From positions 4,714,001 to 4,778,000 of the forward strand of contig NC_079885.1 in the NCBI RefSeq assembly GCF_029227915.1: 64,000 bases of DNA, read 5' to 3'. This document shows positions 36,151-50,728 of this stretch, piece after piece. The DNA is from Hydractinia symbiolongicarpus (Eukaryota > Cnidaria > Hydrozoa > Anthoathecata > Hydractiniidae). Under the pieces are notes generated by a model, which searched no databases, was not told the DNA's origin, and worked only from the letters and a program-made list of their open reading frames with translations. A program made the position numbers and the translations under genes. Position 1 is the stretch's first letter. Each line of letters begins with the position of its first letter.

Positions 36151-36521
36151 AATGAATTGTAGTTTTTGAAAGTGTCTCTATTTCTTCTCGCGAACTGACG
36201 GCTAGGATTGGTCCCACAGTAAAAAATGACTTATTTATCCCAATTTTTAAATGAAGCGCTACCAGAACGCCCAGTGGAATCGCTGAATTGCGGCAATTAT
36301 GTAAAATTAAGAAGAATGTTATTTCTTGGGGTCCAGTGGGCTCACTTATCACATTTATAAAGTCACAGTCCAGAGTTACTTCAATTAAGTCCAGAGTCAA
36401 TCATTTCACTGTTAAAAGCGATGTAACTTAGTAATATCGGAAAAGTATCACTAAATACATGTTGGTAGGAATATGTGACGCAACCGTTGTCACTCAAACT
36501 GATTGATACCGCCAAGAAGTC

Positions 36522-36895
36522 AATGAAATGTAGTTTTTAAGAAAGTCTCTATTTCTTCTCAGCCCGTGCTAACGGTCATGATTGGTTCCACAGTAAAAAA
36601 AGACTTGTTTATCTAAATTAATAAACAAAGCGCTACCACAGAGCCTAGTGTAATCGCTGAGTTCCAGCAATCATGTCAAATTAAGAAGATGGTTTTTTCT
36701 TGTAGTCAAACTGGCTCATTTATCACATTTATAAGGTCACAGTTCAAAATCAGTCAAATAACTCCCACAGTAAAACGTTTCGCTGTTAAAACCGATGCAA
36801 CCTAGTAATATCCGAAAAATATCGCTAAATACCTGTTGGTACGAATATGCGACACAACCGTTGTAACTCAAACGGATTTATATCGCTAGAAAGTC
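36522..36895 (+). repeat. Exemplar class C monomer (374 bp)
   Basis: Class C is marked by TTTTTAAGAAAGTCTCTATT, TCTCAGCCCGTGCTAACGG, CTAAATTAATAAACAAAGCG (or ATTATTAAAC), GATGGTTTTTTCTTGTAG and TTCGCTGTTAAAACCGATG. A + C + B gives the 1118-bp spacing in the HOR. This copy has the small variant CAGTCAAATAACTCC. Confidence 0.85.
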
Positions 36896-39800
36896 AATGA
36901 AATGTCGTTTCTGAAACTGTTCCTATTTATTGAACGCGTGCTAACGGCCAGGATTGGTCCTACGTTAAAAAAAGACTTATTTATCTAAATTTTTAATTAA
37001 AGCGCTACCACAGAACCTAGTGTAATCGCTGAATTCCAGCAATCATGTCAAATCAAGAAGAATGTTATTCCTTGGAGTCAAATTCGCTCATTTATCACAT
37101 TTATAAGGTCACAGTCCAAAGTCAGTTCAATTAAGTCCCACAGTCAATCGTTTCACTGTTAAAAGCGATGCAACTTAGTAATATCGGAAAAAAATCACTA
37201 AATACATGTTGGTACGAATATGTGACGCAACCGTTGTAACTCGAACGGATTGACACCGTTAGAAAGTCAATGAATTGTAGTTTTTGAAAGTGTCTCTATT
37301 TCTTCTAGCGAACTGACGGCTAGGATTGGTCCCACATTAAAAAATGACTTATTTATCCCAATTTTTAAATGAAGCGCTACCAGAACGCCCAGTGTAATCG
37401 CTGAATTGCGGCAATTATGTAAAATTAAGAAGAATGTTATTTCTTGGGGTCCAGTGGGCTCACTTATCACATTTATAAAGTCACAGTCCAGAGTTACTTC
37501 AATTAAGTCCAGAGTCAATCACTTCACTGTTAAAAGCGATGTAACTTAGTAATATCGGAAAAGTATCACTAAATACATGTTGGTAGGAATATGTGACGCA
37601 ACCGTTGTCACTCAAACTGATTGATACCGCCAAGAAGTCAATGAAATGTAGTTTGTAAGAAAGTCTCTATTTCTTCTCAGCCCGTGCTAACGGTCATGAT
37701 TGGTTCCACAGTAAAAAAAGACTTGTTTATCTAAATTAATAAACAAAGCGCTACCACAGAGCCTAGTGTAATCGCTGAGTTCCAGCAATCATGTCAAATT
37801 AAGAAGATGGTTTTTTCTTGTAGTCAAACTGGCTCATTTATCACATTTATAAGGTCACAGTTCAAAATCAGTTCAATTAACTCCCACAGTAAAACGTTTC
37901 GCTGTTAAAACCGATGCAACCTAGTAATATCCGAAAAATATCGCTAAATACCTGTTGGTACGAATATGCGACGCAACCGTTGTAACTCAAACGGATTTGA
38001 ATCATGTCAAATCAAGAAGAATGTTATTCCTTGGAGTCAAATTCGCTCATTTATCACATTTATAAGGTCACAGTCCAAAGTCAGTTCAATTAAGTCCCAC
38101 AGTCAATCGTTTCACTGTTAAAAGCGATGCAACTTAGTAATATCGGAAAAAAATCACTAAATACATGTTGGTACGAATATGTGACGCAACCGTTGTAACT
38201 CGAACGGATTGACACTGTTAGAAAGTCAATGAATTGTAGTTTTTGAAAGTTTCTCTATTTCTTCTCGTGAACTGACGGCTAGGATTGGTCCCACAGTAAA
38301 AAATGACTTATTTATCCTAATTTTTAAATGAAGCGCTACCAGAACGCCCAGTGTAATCGCTGAATTGCGGCAATTATGTAAAATTAAGAAGAATGTTATT
38401 TCTTGGGGTCCAGTTGGCTCACTTATCACATTTATAAGGTCACAGTCCAGAGTTACTTCAATTAAGTCCAGAGTCAATAATTTCACTGTTAAAAGCGATA
38501 AAACTTAGTAATATCGGAAAAGTATCACTAAATACATGTTGGTAGGAATATGCGACGCAACCGTTGTAACTCAAACGGATTTATATCGCTAGAAAGTCAA
38601 TGAAATGTCGTTTCTGAAACTGTTCCTATTTATTGAACGCGTGCTAACGGCCAGGATTGGTCCTACCTTAAAAAAAGACTTATTTATCTAAATTTTTAAT
38701 TAAAGCGCTACCACAGAACCTAGTGTAATCGCTGAATTCCAGCAATCATGTCAAATCAAGAAGAATGTTATTCCTTGGAGTCAAATTGGCTCATTTATCA
38801 CATTTATAAGGTCACAGTCCAAATTCAGTTCAATTAAGTCCCACAGTCAATCGTTTCACTGTTAAAAGCGATGCAACTTAGTAATATCGGAAAAAAATCA
38901 CTAAATACATGTTGGTACGAATATGTGACGCAACCGTTGTAACTCCAACGGATTGACACCGTTAAAAAGTCAATGAATTGTAGTTTTTGAAAGTGTCTCT
39001 ATTTCTTCTCGCGAACTGACGGCTAGGATTGGTCCCACAGTAAAAAATGACTTATTTATCCCAATTTTTAAATGAAGCGCTACCAGAACGCCCAGTGTAA
39101 TCGCTGAATTGCGGCAATTATGTAAAATTAGGAAGAATGTTATTTCTTGGGGTCCAGTTGGCTCACTTATCACATTTATAAGGTCACAGTCCAGAGTTAC
39201 TTCAATTAAGTCCAGAGTCAATAATTTCACTGTTAAAAGCGATATAACTTAGTAATATCGGAAAAGTATCACTAAATACATGTTGGTAGGAATATGCGAC
39301 GCAACCGTTGTAACTCAAACGGATTTATATCGCTAGAAAGTCAATGAAATGTCGTTTCTGAAACCGTTCCTATTTATTGAACGCGTGCTAACGGTCATGA
39401 TTGGTTCCACAGTAAAAAAAGACTTGTTTATCTAAATTAATAAACAAAGCGCTACCACAGAGCCTAGTGTAATCGCTGAGTTCCAGCAATCATGTCAAAT
39501 TAAGAAGATGGTTTTTTCTTGTAGTCAAACTGGCTCATTTATCACATTTATAAGGTCACAGTTCAAAATCAGTCAAATAACTCCCACAGTAAAACGTTTC
39601 GCTGTTAAAACCGATGCAACCTAGTAATATCCGAAAAATATCGCTAAATACCTGTTGGTACGAATATGCGACACAACCGTTGTAACTCAAACGGATTTAT
39701 ATCGCTAGAAAGTCAATGAAATGTCGTTTCTGAAACTGTTCCTATTTATTGAACGCGTGCTAACGGCCAGGATTGGTCCTACGTTAAAAAAAGACTTATT

Positions 39801-42800
39801 TATCTAAATTTTTAATTAAAGCGCTACCACAGAACCTAGTGTAATCGCTGAATTCCAGCAATCATGTCAAATCAAGAAGAATGTTATTCCTTGGAGTCAA
39901 ATTCGCTCATTTATCACATTTATAAGGTCACAGTCCAAAGTCAGTTCAATTAAGTCCCACAGTCAATCGTTTCACTGTTAAAAGCGATGCAACTTAGTAA
40001 TATCGGAAAAAAATCACTAAATACATGTTGGTACGAATATGTGACGCAACCGTTGTAACTCGAACGGATTGACACCGTTAGAAAGTCAATGAATTGTAGT
40101 TTTTGAAAGTGTCTCTATTTCTTCTCGCGAACTGACTGCTAGGATTGGTCCCACAGTAAAAAATGACTTATTTATCCCAATTTTTAAATGAAGCGCTACC
40201 AGAACGCCCAGTGTAATCGCTGAATTGCGGCAATTATGTAAAATTAAGAAGAATGTTATTTCTTGGGGTCCAGTGGGCTCACTTATCACATTTATAAAGT
40301 CACAGTCCAGAGTTACTTCAATTAAGTCCAGAGTCAATCACTTCACTGTTAAAAGCGATGTAACTTAGTAATATCGGAAAAGTATCACTAAATACATGTT
40401 GGTAGGAATATGTGACGCAACCGTTGTCACTCAAACTGATTGATACCGCCAAGAAGTCAATGAAATGTAGTTTTTAAGAAAGTCTCTATTTCTTCTCAGC
40501 CCGTGCTAACGGTCATGATTGTTTCCACAGTAAAAAAAGACTTGTTTATCTAAATTAATAAACAAAGCGCTACCACAGAGCCTAGTGTAATCGCTGAGTT
40601 CCAGCAATCATGTCAAATTAAGAAGATGGTTTTTTCTTGTAGTCAAACTGGCTCATTTATCACATTTATAAGGTCACAGTTCAAAATCAGTTCAATTAAC
40701 TCCCACAGTAAAACGTTTCGCTGTTAAAACCGATGCAACCTAGTAATATCCGAAAAATATCGCTAAATACCTGTTGGTACGAATATGCGACGCAACCGTT
40801 GTAACTCAAACGGATTTATATCGCTAGAAAGTCAATAAAATGTCGTTTCTGAAACTGTTCCTATTTATTGAACGCGTGCTAACGGCCAGGATTGGTCCTA
40901 CGTTAAAAAAAGACTTATTTATCTAAATTTTTAATTAAAGCGCTACCACAGAACCTAGTGTAATCGCTGAATTCCAGCAATCATGTCAAATCAAGAAGAA
41001 TGTTATTCCTTGGAGTCAAATTCGCTCATTTATCACATTTATAAGGTCACAGTCCAAAGTCAGTTCAATTAAGTCCCACAGTCAATCGTTTCACTGTTAA
41101 AAGCGATGCAACTTAGTAATATCGGAAAAAAATCACTAAATACATGTTGGTACGAATATGTGACGCAACCGTTGTAACTCGAACGGATTGACACTGTTAG
41201 AAAGTCAATGAATTGTAGTTTTTGAAAGTTTCTCTATTTCTTCTCGTGAACTGACGGCTAGGATTGGTCCCACAGTAAAAAATGACTTATTTATCCTAAT
41301 TTTTAAATGAAGCGCTACCAGAACGCCCAGTGTAATCGCTGAATTGCGGCAATTATGTAAAATTAAGAAGAATGTTATTTCTTGGGGTCCAGTTGGCTCA
41401 CTTATCACATTTATAAGGTCACAGTCCAGAGTTACTTCAATTAAGTCCAGAGTCAATAATTTCACTGTTAAAAGCGATATAACTTAGTAATATCGGAAAA
41501 GTATCACTAAATACATGTTGGTAGGAATATGCGACGCAACCGTTGTAACTCAAACGGATTTATATCGCTAGAAAGTCAATGAAATGTCGTTTCTGAAACT
41601 GTTCCTATTTATTGAACGCGTGCTAACGGCCAGGATTGGTCCTACCTTAAAAAAAGACTTATTTATCTAAATTTTTAATTAAAGCGCTACCACAGAACCT
41701 AGTGTAATCGCTGAATTCCAGCAATCATGTCAAATCAAGAAGAATGTTATTCCTTGGAGTCAAATTGGCTCATTTATCACATTTATAAGGTCACAGTCCA
41801 AAGTCAGTTCAATTAAGTCCCACAGTCAATCCTTTCACTGTTAAAAGCGATGCAACTTAGTAATATCGGAAAAAAATCACTAAATACATGTTGGTACGAA
41901 TATGTGACGCAACCGTTGCAACTCGAACGGATTGACACCGTTAGAAAGTCAATGAATTGTAGTTTTTGAAAGTGTCTCTATTTCTTCTCGCGAACTGACG
42001 GCTAGGATTGGTCCCACAGTAAAAAATGACTTATTTATCCCAATTTTTAAATGAAGCGCTACCAGAACGCCCAGTGTAATCGCTGAATTGCGGCAATTAT
42101 GTAAAATTAAGAAGAATGTTATTTCTTGGGGTCCAGTGGGCTCACTTATCACATTTATAAAGTCACAGTCCAGAGTTACTTCAATTAAGTCCAGAGTCAA
42201 TCATTTCACTGTTAAAAGCGATGTAACTTAGTAATATCGGAAAAGTATCACTAAATACATGTTTGTAGGAATATGTGACGCAACCGTTGTCACTCAAACT
42301 GATTGATACCGCCAAGAAGTCAATGAAATGTAGTTTTTAAGAAAGTCTCTATTTCTTCTCAGCCCGTGCTAACGGTCATGATTGGTTCCACAGTAAAAAA
42401 AGACTTGTTTATCTAAATTAATAAACAAAGCGCTACCACAGAGCCTAGTGTAATCGCTGAGTTCCAGCAATCATGTCAAATTAAGAAGATGGTTTTTTCT
42501 TGTAGTCAAACTGGCTCATTTATCACATTTATAAGGTCACAGTTCAAAATCAGTCAAATAACTCCCACAGTAAAACGTTTCGCTGTTAAAACCGATGCAA
42601 CCTAGTAATATCCGAAAAATATCGCTAAATACCTGTTGGTACGAATATGCGACATAACCGTTGTAACTCAAACGGATTTATATCGCTAGAAAGTCAATGA
42701 AATGTCGTTTCTGAAACTGTTCCTATTTATTGAACGCGTGCTAACGGCCAGGATTGGTCCTACGTTAAAAAAAGACTTATTTATCTAAATTTTTAATTAA

Positions 42801-43066
42801 AGCGCTACCACAGAACCTAGTGTAATCGCTGAATTCCAGCAATCATGTCAAATCAAGAAGAATGTTATTCCTTGGAGTCAAATTCGCTCATTTATCACAT
42901 TTATAAGGTCACAGTCCAAAGTCAGTTCAATTAAGTCCCACAGTCAATCGTTTCACTGTTAAAAGCGATGCAACTTAGTAATATCGGAAAAAAATCACTA
43001 AATACATGTTGGTACGAATATGTGACGCAACCGTTGTAACTCGAACGGATTGACACTGTTAGAAAG

Positions 43067-46000
43067 TCAATGAATTGTAGTTTTTGAAAGTTTCTCTATT
43101 TCTTCTCGTGAACTGACGGCTAGGATTGGTCCCACAGTAAAAAATGACTTATTTATCCTAATTTTTAAATGAAGCGCTACCAGAACGCCCAGTGTAATCG
43201 CTGAATTGCGGCAATTATGTAAAATTAAGAAGAATGTTATTTCTTGGGGTCCAGTTGGCTCACTTATCACATTTATAAGGTCACAGTCCAGAGTTACTTC
43301 AATTAAGTCCAGAGTCAATAATTTCACTTTTAAAAGCGATATAACTTAGTAATATCGGAAAAGTATCACTAAATACATGTTGGTAGGAATATGCGACGCA
43401 ACCGTTGTAACTCAAACGGATTTATATCGCTAGAAAGTCAATGAAATGTCGTTTCTGAAACTGTTCCTATTTATTGAACGCGTGCTAACGGCCAGGATTG
43501 GTCCTACCTTAAAAAAAGACTTATTTATCTAAATTTTTAATTAAAGCGCTACCACAGAACCTAGTGTAATCGCTGAATTCCAGCAATCATGTCAAATCAA
43601 GAAGAATGTTATTCCTTGGAGTCAAATTGGCTCATTTATCACATTTATAAGGTCACAGTCCAAAGTCAGTTCAATTAAGTCCCACAGTCAATCCTTTCAC
43701 TGTTAAAAGCGATGCAACTTAGTAATATCGGAAAAAAATCACTAAATACATGTTGGTACGAATATGTGACGCAACCGTTGCAACTCGAACGGATTGACAC
43801 CGTTAGAAAGTCAATGAATTGTAGTTTTTGAAAGTGTCTCTATTTCTTCTCGCGAACTGACGGCTAGGATTGGTCCCACAGTAAAAAATGACTTATTTAT
43901 CCCAATTTTTAAATGAAGCGCTACCAGAACGCCCAGTGGAATCGCTGAATTGCGGCAATTATGTAAAATTAAGAAGAATGTTATTTCTTGGGGTCCAGTG
44001 GGCTCACTTATCACATTTATAAAGTCACAGTCCAGAGTTACTTCAATTAAGTCCAGAGTCAATCATTTCACTGTTAAAAGCGATGTAACTTAGTAATATC
44101 GGAAAAGTATCACTAAATACATGTTGGTAGGAATATGTGACGCAACCGTTGTCACTCAAACTGATTGATACCGCCAAGAAGTCAATGAAATGTAGTTTTT
44201 AAGAAAGTCTCTATTTCTTCTCAGCCCGTGCTAACGGTCATGATTGGTTCCACAGTAAAAAAAGACTTGTTTATCTAAATTAATAAACAAAGCGCTACCA
44301 CAGAGCCTAGTGTAATCGCTGAGTTCCAGCAATCATGTCAAATTAAGAAGATGGTTTTTTCTTGTAGTCAAACTGGCTCATTTATCACATTTATAAGGTC
44401 ACAGTTCAAAATCAGTCAAATAACTCCCACAGTAAAACGTTTCGCTGTTAAAACCGATGCAACCTAGTAATATCCGAAAAATATCGCTAAATACCTGTTG
44501 GTACGAATATGCGACACAACCGTTGTAACTCAAACGGATTTATATCGCTAGAAAGTCAATGAAATGTCGTTTCTGAAACTGTTCCTATTTATTGAACGCG
44601 TGCTAACGGCCAGGATTGGTCCTACGTTAAAAAAAGACTTATTTATCTAAATTTTTAATTAAAGCGCTACCACAGAACCTAGTGTAATCGCTGAATTCCA
44701 GCAATCATGTCAAATCAAGAAGAATGTTATTCCTTGGAGTCAAATTCGCTCATTTATCACATTTATAAGGTCACAGTCCAAAGTCAGTTCAATTAAGTCC
44801 CACAGTCAATCGTTTCACTGTTAAAAGCGATGCAACTTAGTAATATCGGAAAAAAATCACTAAATACATGTTGGTACGAATATGTGACGCAACCGTTGTA
44901 ACTCGAACGGATTGACACCGTTAGAAAGTCAATGAATTGTAGTTTTTGAAAGTGTCTCTATTTCTTCTAGCGAACTGACGGCTAGGATTGGTCCCACATT
45001 AAAAAATGACTTATTTATCCCAATTTTTAAATGAAGCGCTACCAGAACGCCCAGTGTAATCGCTGAATTGCGGCAATTATGTAAAATTAAGAAGAATGTT
45101 ATTTCTTGGGGTCCAGTGGGCTCACTTATCACATTTATAAAGTCACAGTCCAGAGTTACTTCAATTAAGTCCAGAGTCAATCACTTCACTGTTAAAAGCG
45201 ATGTAACTTAGTAATATCGGAAAAGTATCACTAAATACATGTTGGTAGGAATATGTGACGCAACCGTTGTCACTCAAACTGATTGATACCGCCAAGAAGT
45301 CAATGAAATGTAGTTTTTAAGAAAGTCTCTATTTCTTCTCAGCCCGTGCTAACGGTCATGATTGGTTCCACAGTAAAAAAAGACTTGTTTATCTAAATTA
45401 ATAAACAAAGCGCTACCACAGAGCCTAGTGTAATCGCTGAGTTCCAGCAATCATGTCAAATTAAGAAGATGGTTTTTTCTTGTAGTCAAACTGGCTCATT
45501 TATCACATTTATAAGGTCACAGTTCAAAATCAGTTCAATTAACTCCCACAGTAAAACGTTTCGCTGTTAAAACCGATGCAACCTAGTAATATCCGAAAAA
45601 TATCGCTAAATACCTGTTGGTACGAATATGCGACGCAACCGTTGTAACTCAAACGGATTTGAATCATGTCAAATCAAGAAGAATGTTATTCCTTGGAGTC
45701 AAATTCGCTCATTTATCACATTTATAAGGTCACAGTCCAAAGTCAGTTCAATTAAGTCCCACAGTCAATCGTTTCACTGTTAAAAGCGATGCAACTTAGT
45801 AATATCGGAAAAAAATCACTAAATACATGTTGGTACGAATATGTGACGCAACCGTTGTAACTCGAACGGATTGACACTGTTAGAAAGTCAATGAATTGTA
45901 GTTTTTGAAAGTTTCTCTATTTCTTCTCGTGAACTGACGGCTAGGATTGGTCCCACAGTAAAAAATGACTTATTTATCCTAATTTTTAAATGAAGCGCTA

Positions 46001-49000
46001 CCAGAACGCCCAGTGTAATCGCTGAATTGCGGCAATTATGTAAAATTAAGAAGAATGTTATTTCTTGGGGTCCAGTTGGCTCACTTATCACATTTATAAG
46101 GTCACAGTCCAGAGTTACTTCAATTAAGTCCAGAGTCAATAATTTCACTGTTAAAAGCGATAAAACTTAGTAATATCGGAAAAGTATCACTAAATACATG
46201 TTGGTAGGAATATGCGACGCAACCGTTGTAACTCAAACGGATTTATATCGCTAGAAAGTCAATGAAATGTCGTTTCTGAAACTGTTCCTATTTATTGAAC
46301 GCGTGCTAACGGCCAGGATTGGTCCTACCTTAAAAAAAGACTTATTTATCTAAATTTTTAATTAAAGCGCTACCACAGAACCTAGTGTAATCGCTGAATT
46401 CCAGCAATCATGTCAAATCAAGAAGAATGTTATTCCTTGGAGTCAAATTGGCTCATTTATCACATTTATAAGGTCACAGTCCAAATTCAGTTCAATTAAG
46501 TCCCACAGTCAATCGTTTCACTGTTAAAAGCGATGCAACTTAGTAATATCGGAAAAAAATCACTAAATACATGTTGGTACGAATATGTGACGCAACCGTT
46601 GTAACTCCAACGGATTGACACCGTTAAAAAGTCAATGAATTGTAGTTTTTGAAAGTGTCTCTATTTCTTCTCGCGAACTGACGGCTAGGATTGGTCCCAC
46701 AGTAAAAAATGACTTATTTATCCCAATTTTTAAATGAAGCGCTACCAGAACGCCCAGTGTAATCGCTGAATTGCGGCAATTATGTAAAATTAGGAAGAAT
46801 GTTATTTCTTGGGGTCCAGTTGGCTCACTTATCACATTTATAAGGTCACAGTCCAGAGTTACTTCAATTAAGTCCAGAGTCAATAATTTCACTGTTAAAA
46901 GCGATATAACTTAGTAATATCGGAAAAGTATCACTAAATACATGTTGGTAGGAATATGCGACGCAACCGTTGTAACTCAAACGGATTTATATCGCTAGAA
47001 AGTCAATGAAATGTCGTTTCTGAAACCGTTCCTATTTATTGAACGCGTGCTAACGGTCATGATTGGTTCCACAGTAAAAAAAGACTTGTTTATCTAAATT
47101 AATAAACAAAGCGCTACCACAGAGCCTAGTGTAATCGCTGAGTTCCAGCAATCATGTCAAATTAAGAAGATGGTTTTTTCTTGTAGTCAAACTGGCTCAT
47201 TTATCACATTTATAAGGTCACAGTTCAAAATCAGTCAAATAACTCCCACAGTAAAACGTTTCGCTGTTAAAACCGATGCAACCTAGTAATATCCGAAAAA
47301 TATCGCTAAATACCTGTTGGTACGAATATGCGACACAACCGTTGTAACTCAAACGGATTTATATCGCTAGAAAGTCAATGAAATGTCGTTTCTGAAACTG
47401 TTCCTATTTATTGAACGCGTGCTAACGGCCAGGATTGGTCCTACGTTAAAAAAAGACTTATTTATCTAAATTTTTAATTAAAGCGCTACCACAGAACCTA
47501 GTGTAATCGCTGAATTCCAGCAATCATGTCAAATCAAGAAGAATGTTATTCCTTGGAGTCAAATTCGCTCATTTATCACATTTATAAGGTCACAGTCCAA
47601 AGTCAGTTCAATTAAGTCCCACAGTCAATCGTTTCACTGTTAAAAGCGATGCAACTTAGTAATATCGGAAAAAAATCACTAAATACATGTTGGTACGAAT
47701 ATGTGACGCAACCGTTGTAACTCGAACGGATTGACACCGTTAGAAAGTCAATGAATTGTAGTTTTTGAAAGTGTCTCTATTTCTTCTCGCGAACTGACGG
47801 CTAGGATTGGTCCCACAGTAAAAAATGACTTATTTATCCCAATTTTTAAATGAAGCGCTACCAGAACGCCCAGTGTAATCGCTGAATTGCGGCAATTATG
47901 TAAAATTAAGAAGAATGTTATTTCTTGGGGTCCAGTGGGCTCACTTATCACATTTATAAAGTCACAGTCCAGAGTTACTTCAATTAAGTCCAGAGTCAAT
48001 CACTTCACTGTTAAAAGCGATGTAACTTAGTAATATCGGAAAAGTATCACTAAATACATGTTGGTAGGAATATGTGACGCAACCGTTGTCACTCAAACTG
48101 ATTGATACCGCCAAGAAGTCAATGAAATGTAGTTTTTAAGAAAGTCTCTATTTCTTCTCAGCCCGTGCTAACGGTCATGATTGTTTCCACAGTAAAAAAA
48201 GACTTGTTTATCTAAATTAATAAACAAAGCGCTACCACAGAGCCTAGTGTAATCGCTGAGTTCCAGCAATCATGTCAAATTAAGAAGATGGTTTTTTCTT
48301 GTAGTCAAACTGGCTCATTTATCACATTTATAAGGTCACAGTTCAAAATCAGTTCAATTAACTCCCACAGTAAAACGTTTCGCTGTTAAAACCGATGCAA
48401 CCTAGTAATATCCGAAAAATATCGCTAAATACCTGTTGGTACGAATATGCGACGCAACCGTTGTAACTCAAACGGATTTATATCGCTAGAAAGTCAATAA
48501 AATGTCGTTTCTGAAACTGTTCCTATTTATTGAACGCGTGCTAACGGCCAGGATTGGTCCTACGTTAAAAAAAGACTTATTTATCTAAATTTTTAATTAA
48601 AGCGCTACCACAGAACCTAGTGTAATCGCTGAATTCCAGCAATCATGTCAAATCAAGAAGAATGTTATTCCTTGGAGTCAAATTCGCTCATTTATCACAT
48701 TTATAAGGTCACAGTCCAAAGTCAGTTCAATTAAGTCCCACAGTCAATCGTTTCACTGTTAAAAGCGATGCAACTTAGTAATATCGGAAAAAAATCACTA
48801 AATACATGTTGGTACGAATATGTGACGCAACCGTTGTAACTCGAACGGATTGACACTGTTAGAAAGTCAATGAATTGTAGTTTTTGAAAGTTTCTCTATT
48901 TCTTCTCGTGAACTGACGGCTAGGATTGGTCCCACAGTAAAAAATGACTTATTTATCCTAATTTTTAAATGAAGCGCTACCAGAACGCCCAGTGTAATCG

Positions 49001-50728
49001 CTGAATTGCGGCAATTATGTAAAATTAAGAAGAATGTTATTTCTTGGGGTCCAGTTGGCTCACTTATCACATTTATAAGGTCACAGTCCAGAGTTACTTC
49101 AATTAAGTCCAGAGTCAATAATTTCACTGTTAAAAGCGATATAACTTAGTAATATCGGAAAAGTATCACTAAATACATGTTGGTAGGAATATGCGACGCA
49201 ACCGTTGTAACTCAAACGGATTTATATCGCTAGAAAGTCAATGAAATGTCGTTTCTGAAACTGTTCCTATTTATTGAACGCGTGCTAACGGCCAGGATTG
49301 GTCCTACCTTAAAAAAAGACTTATTTATCTAAATTTTTAATTAAAGCGCTACCACAGAACCTAGTGTAATCGCTGAATTCCAGCAATCATGTCAAATCAA
49401 GAAGAATGTTATTCCTTGGAGTCAAATTGGCTCATTTATCACATTTATAAGGTCACAGTCCAAAGTCAGTTCAATTAAGTCCCACAGTCAATCCTTTCAC
49501 TGTTAAAAGCGATGCAACTTAGTAATATCGGAAAAAAATCACTAAATACATGTTGGTACGAATATGTGACGCAACCGTTGCAACTCGAACGGATTGACAC
49601 CGTTAGAAAGTCAATGAATTGTAGTTTTTGAAAGTGTCTCTATTTCTTCTCGCGAACTGACGGCTAGGATTGGTCCCACAGTAAAAAATGACTTATTTAT
49701 CCCAATTTTTAAATGAAGCGCTACCAGAACGCCCAGTGTAATCGCTGAATTGCGGCAATTATGTAAAATTAAGAAGAATGTTATTTCTTGGGGTCCAGTG
49801 GGCTCACTTATCACATTTATAAAGTCACAGTCCAGAGTTACTTCAATTAAGTCCAGAGTCAATCATTTCACTGTTAAAAGCGATGTAACTTAGTAATATC
49901 GGAAAAGTATCACTAAATACATGTTTGTAGGAATATGTGACGCAACCGTTGTCACTCAAACTGATTGATACCGCCAAGAAGTCAATGAAATGTAGTTTTT
50001 AAGAAAGTCTCTATTTCTTCTCAGCCCGTGCTAACGGTCATGATTGGTTCCACAGTAAAAAAAGACTTGTTTATCTAAATTAATAAACAAAGCGCTACCA
50101 CAGAGCCTAGTGTAATCGCTGAGTTCCAGCAATCATGTCAAATTAAGAAGATGGTTTTTTCTTGTAGTCAAACTGGCTCATTTATCACATTTATAAGGTC
50201 ACAGTTCAAAATCAGTCAAATAACTCCCACAGTAAAACGTTTCGCTGTTAAAACCGATGCAACCTAGTAATATCCGAAAAATATCGCTAAATACCTGTTG
50301 GTACGAATATGCGACATAACCGTTGTAACTCAAACGGATTTATATCGCTAGAAAGTCAATGAAATGTCGTTTCTGAAACTGTTCCTATTTATTGAACGCG
50401 TGCTAACGGCCAGGATTGGTCCTACGTTAAAAAAAGACTTATTTATCTAAATTTTTAATTAAAGCGCTACCACAGAACCTAGTGTAATCGCTGAATTCCA
50501 GCAATCATGTCAAATCAAGAAGAATGTTATTCCTTGGAGTCAAATTCGCTCATTTATCACATTTATAAGGTCACAGTCCAAAGTCAGTTCAATTAAGTCC
50601 CACAGTCAATCGTTTCACTGTTAAAAGCGATGCAACTTAGTAATATCGGAAAAAAATCACTAAATACATGTTGGTACGAATATGTGACGCAACCGTTGTA
50701 ACTCGAACGGATTGACACTGTTAGAAAG
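43067..50728 (+). repeat. 7662-bp higher-order repeat, unit 2
   Basis: It reproduces unit 1 with every class A spacing identical (744, 1118, 959, 744, 1116, 1119, 744, 1118). It includes the deletion junction at 45660/45661 and the B/C hybrid near 47051. Rare variants are also shared at the same offset: CCAGTGGAATCGCTG (36270s and 43932), CCCACATTAAAAAATG (37330s and 44994), GCGACATAACCG (42650 and 50312) and ATGTTTGTAGG (42260 and 49922). I noticed only two substitutions between units, 37655 G to 45317 T and 40137 T to 47799 G, so the units are almost identical. Confidence 0.9.

Larger units (their letters stand above)
35405..43066 (+). repeat. 7662-bp higher-order repeat, unit 1
   Basis: Class A frames start at 35405, 36149, 37267, 38226, 38970, 40086, 41205 and 41949, then 43067: spacings 744, 1118, 959, 744, 1116, 1119, 744 and 1118. 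I read this as A-B, A-C-B, A-C-B(deleted), A-B, A-B/C hybrid-B, A-C-B, A-B, A-C-B, about 20.6 monomers. The 959 step contains a deletion of about 159 bp at 37998/37999 (ACGGATTT joined to GAATCATG). The hybrid monomer near 39389 starts as class B (TTGAACGCGTGC) and becomes class C (GGTCATGATTGG). The start phase chosen is arbitrary. Confidence 0.9.
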
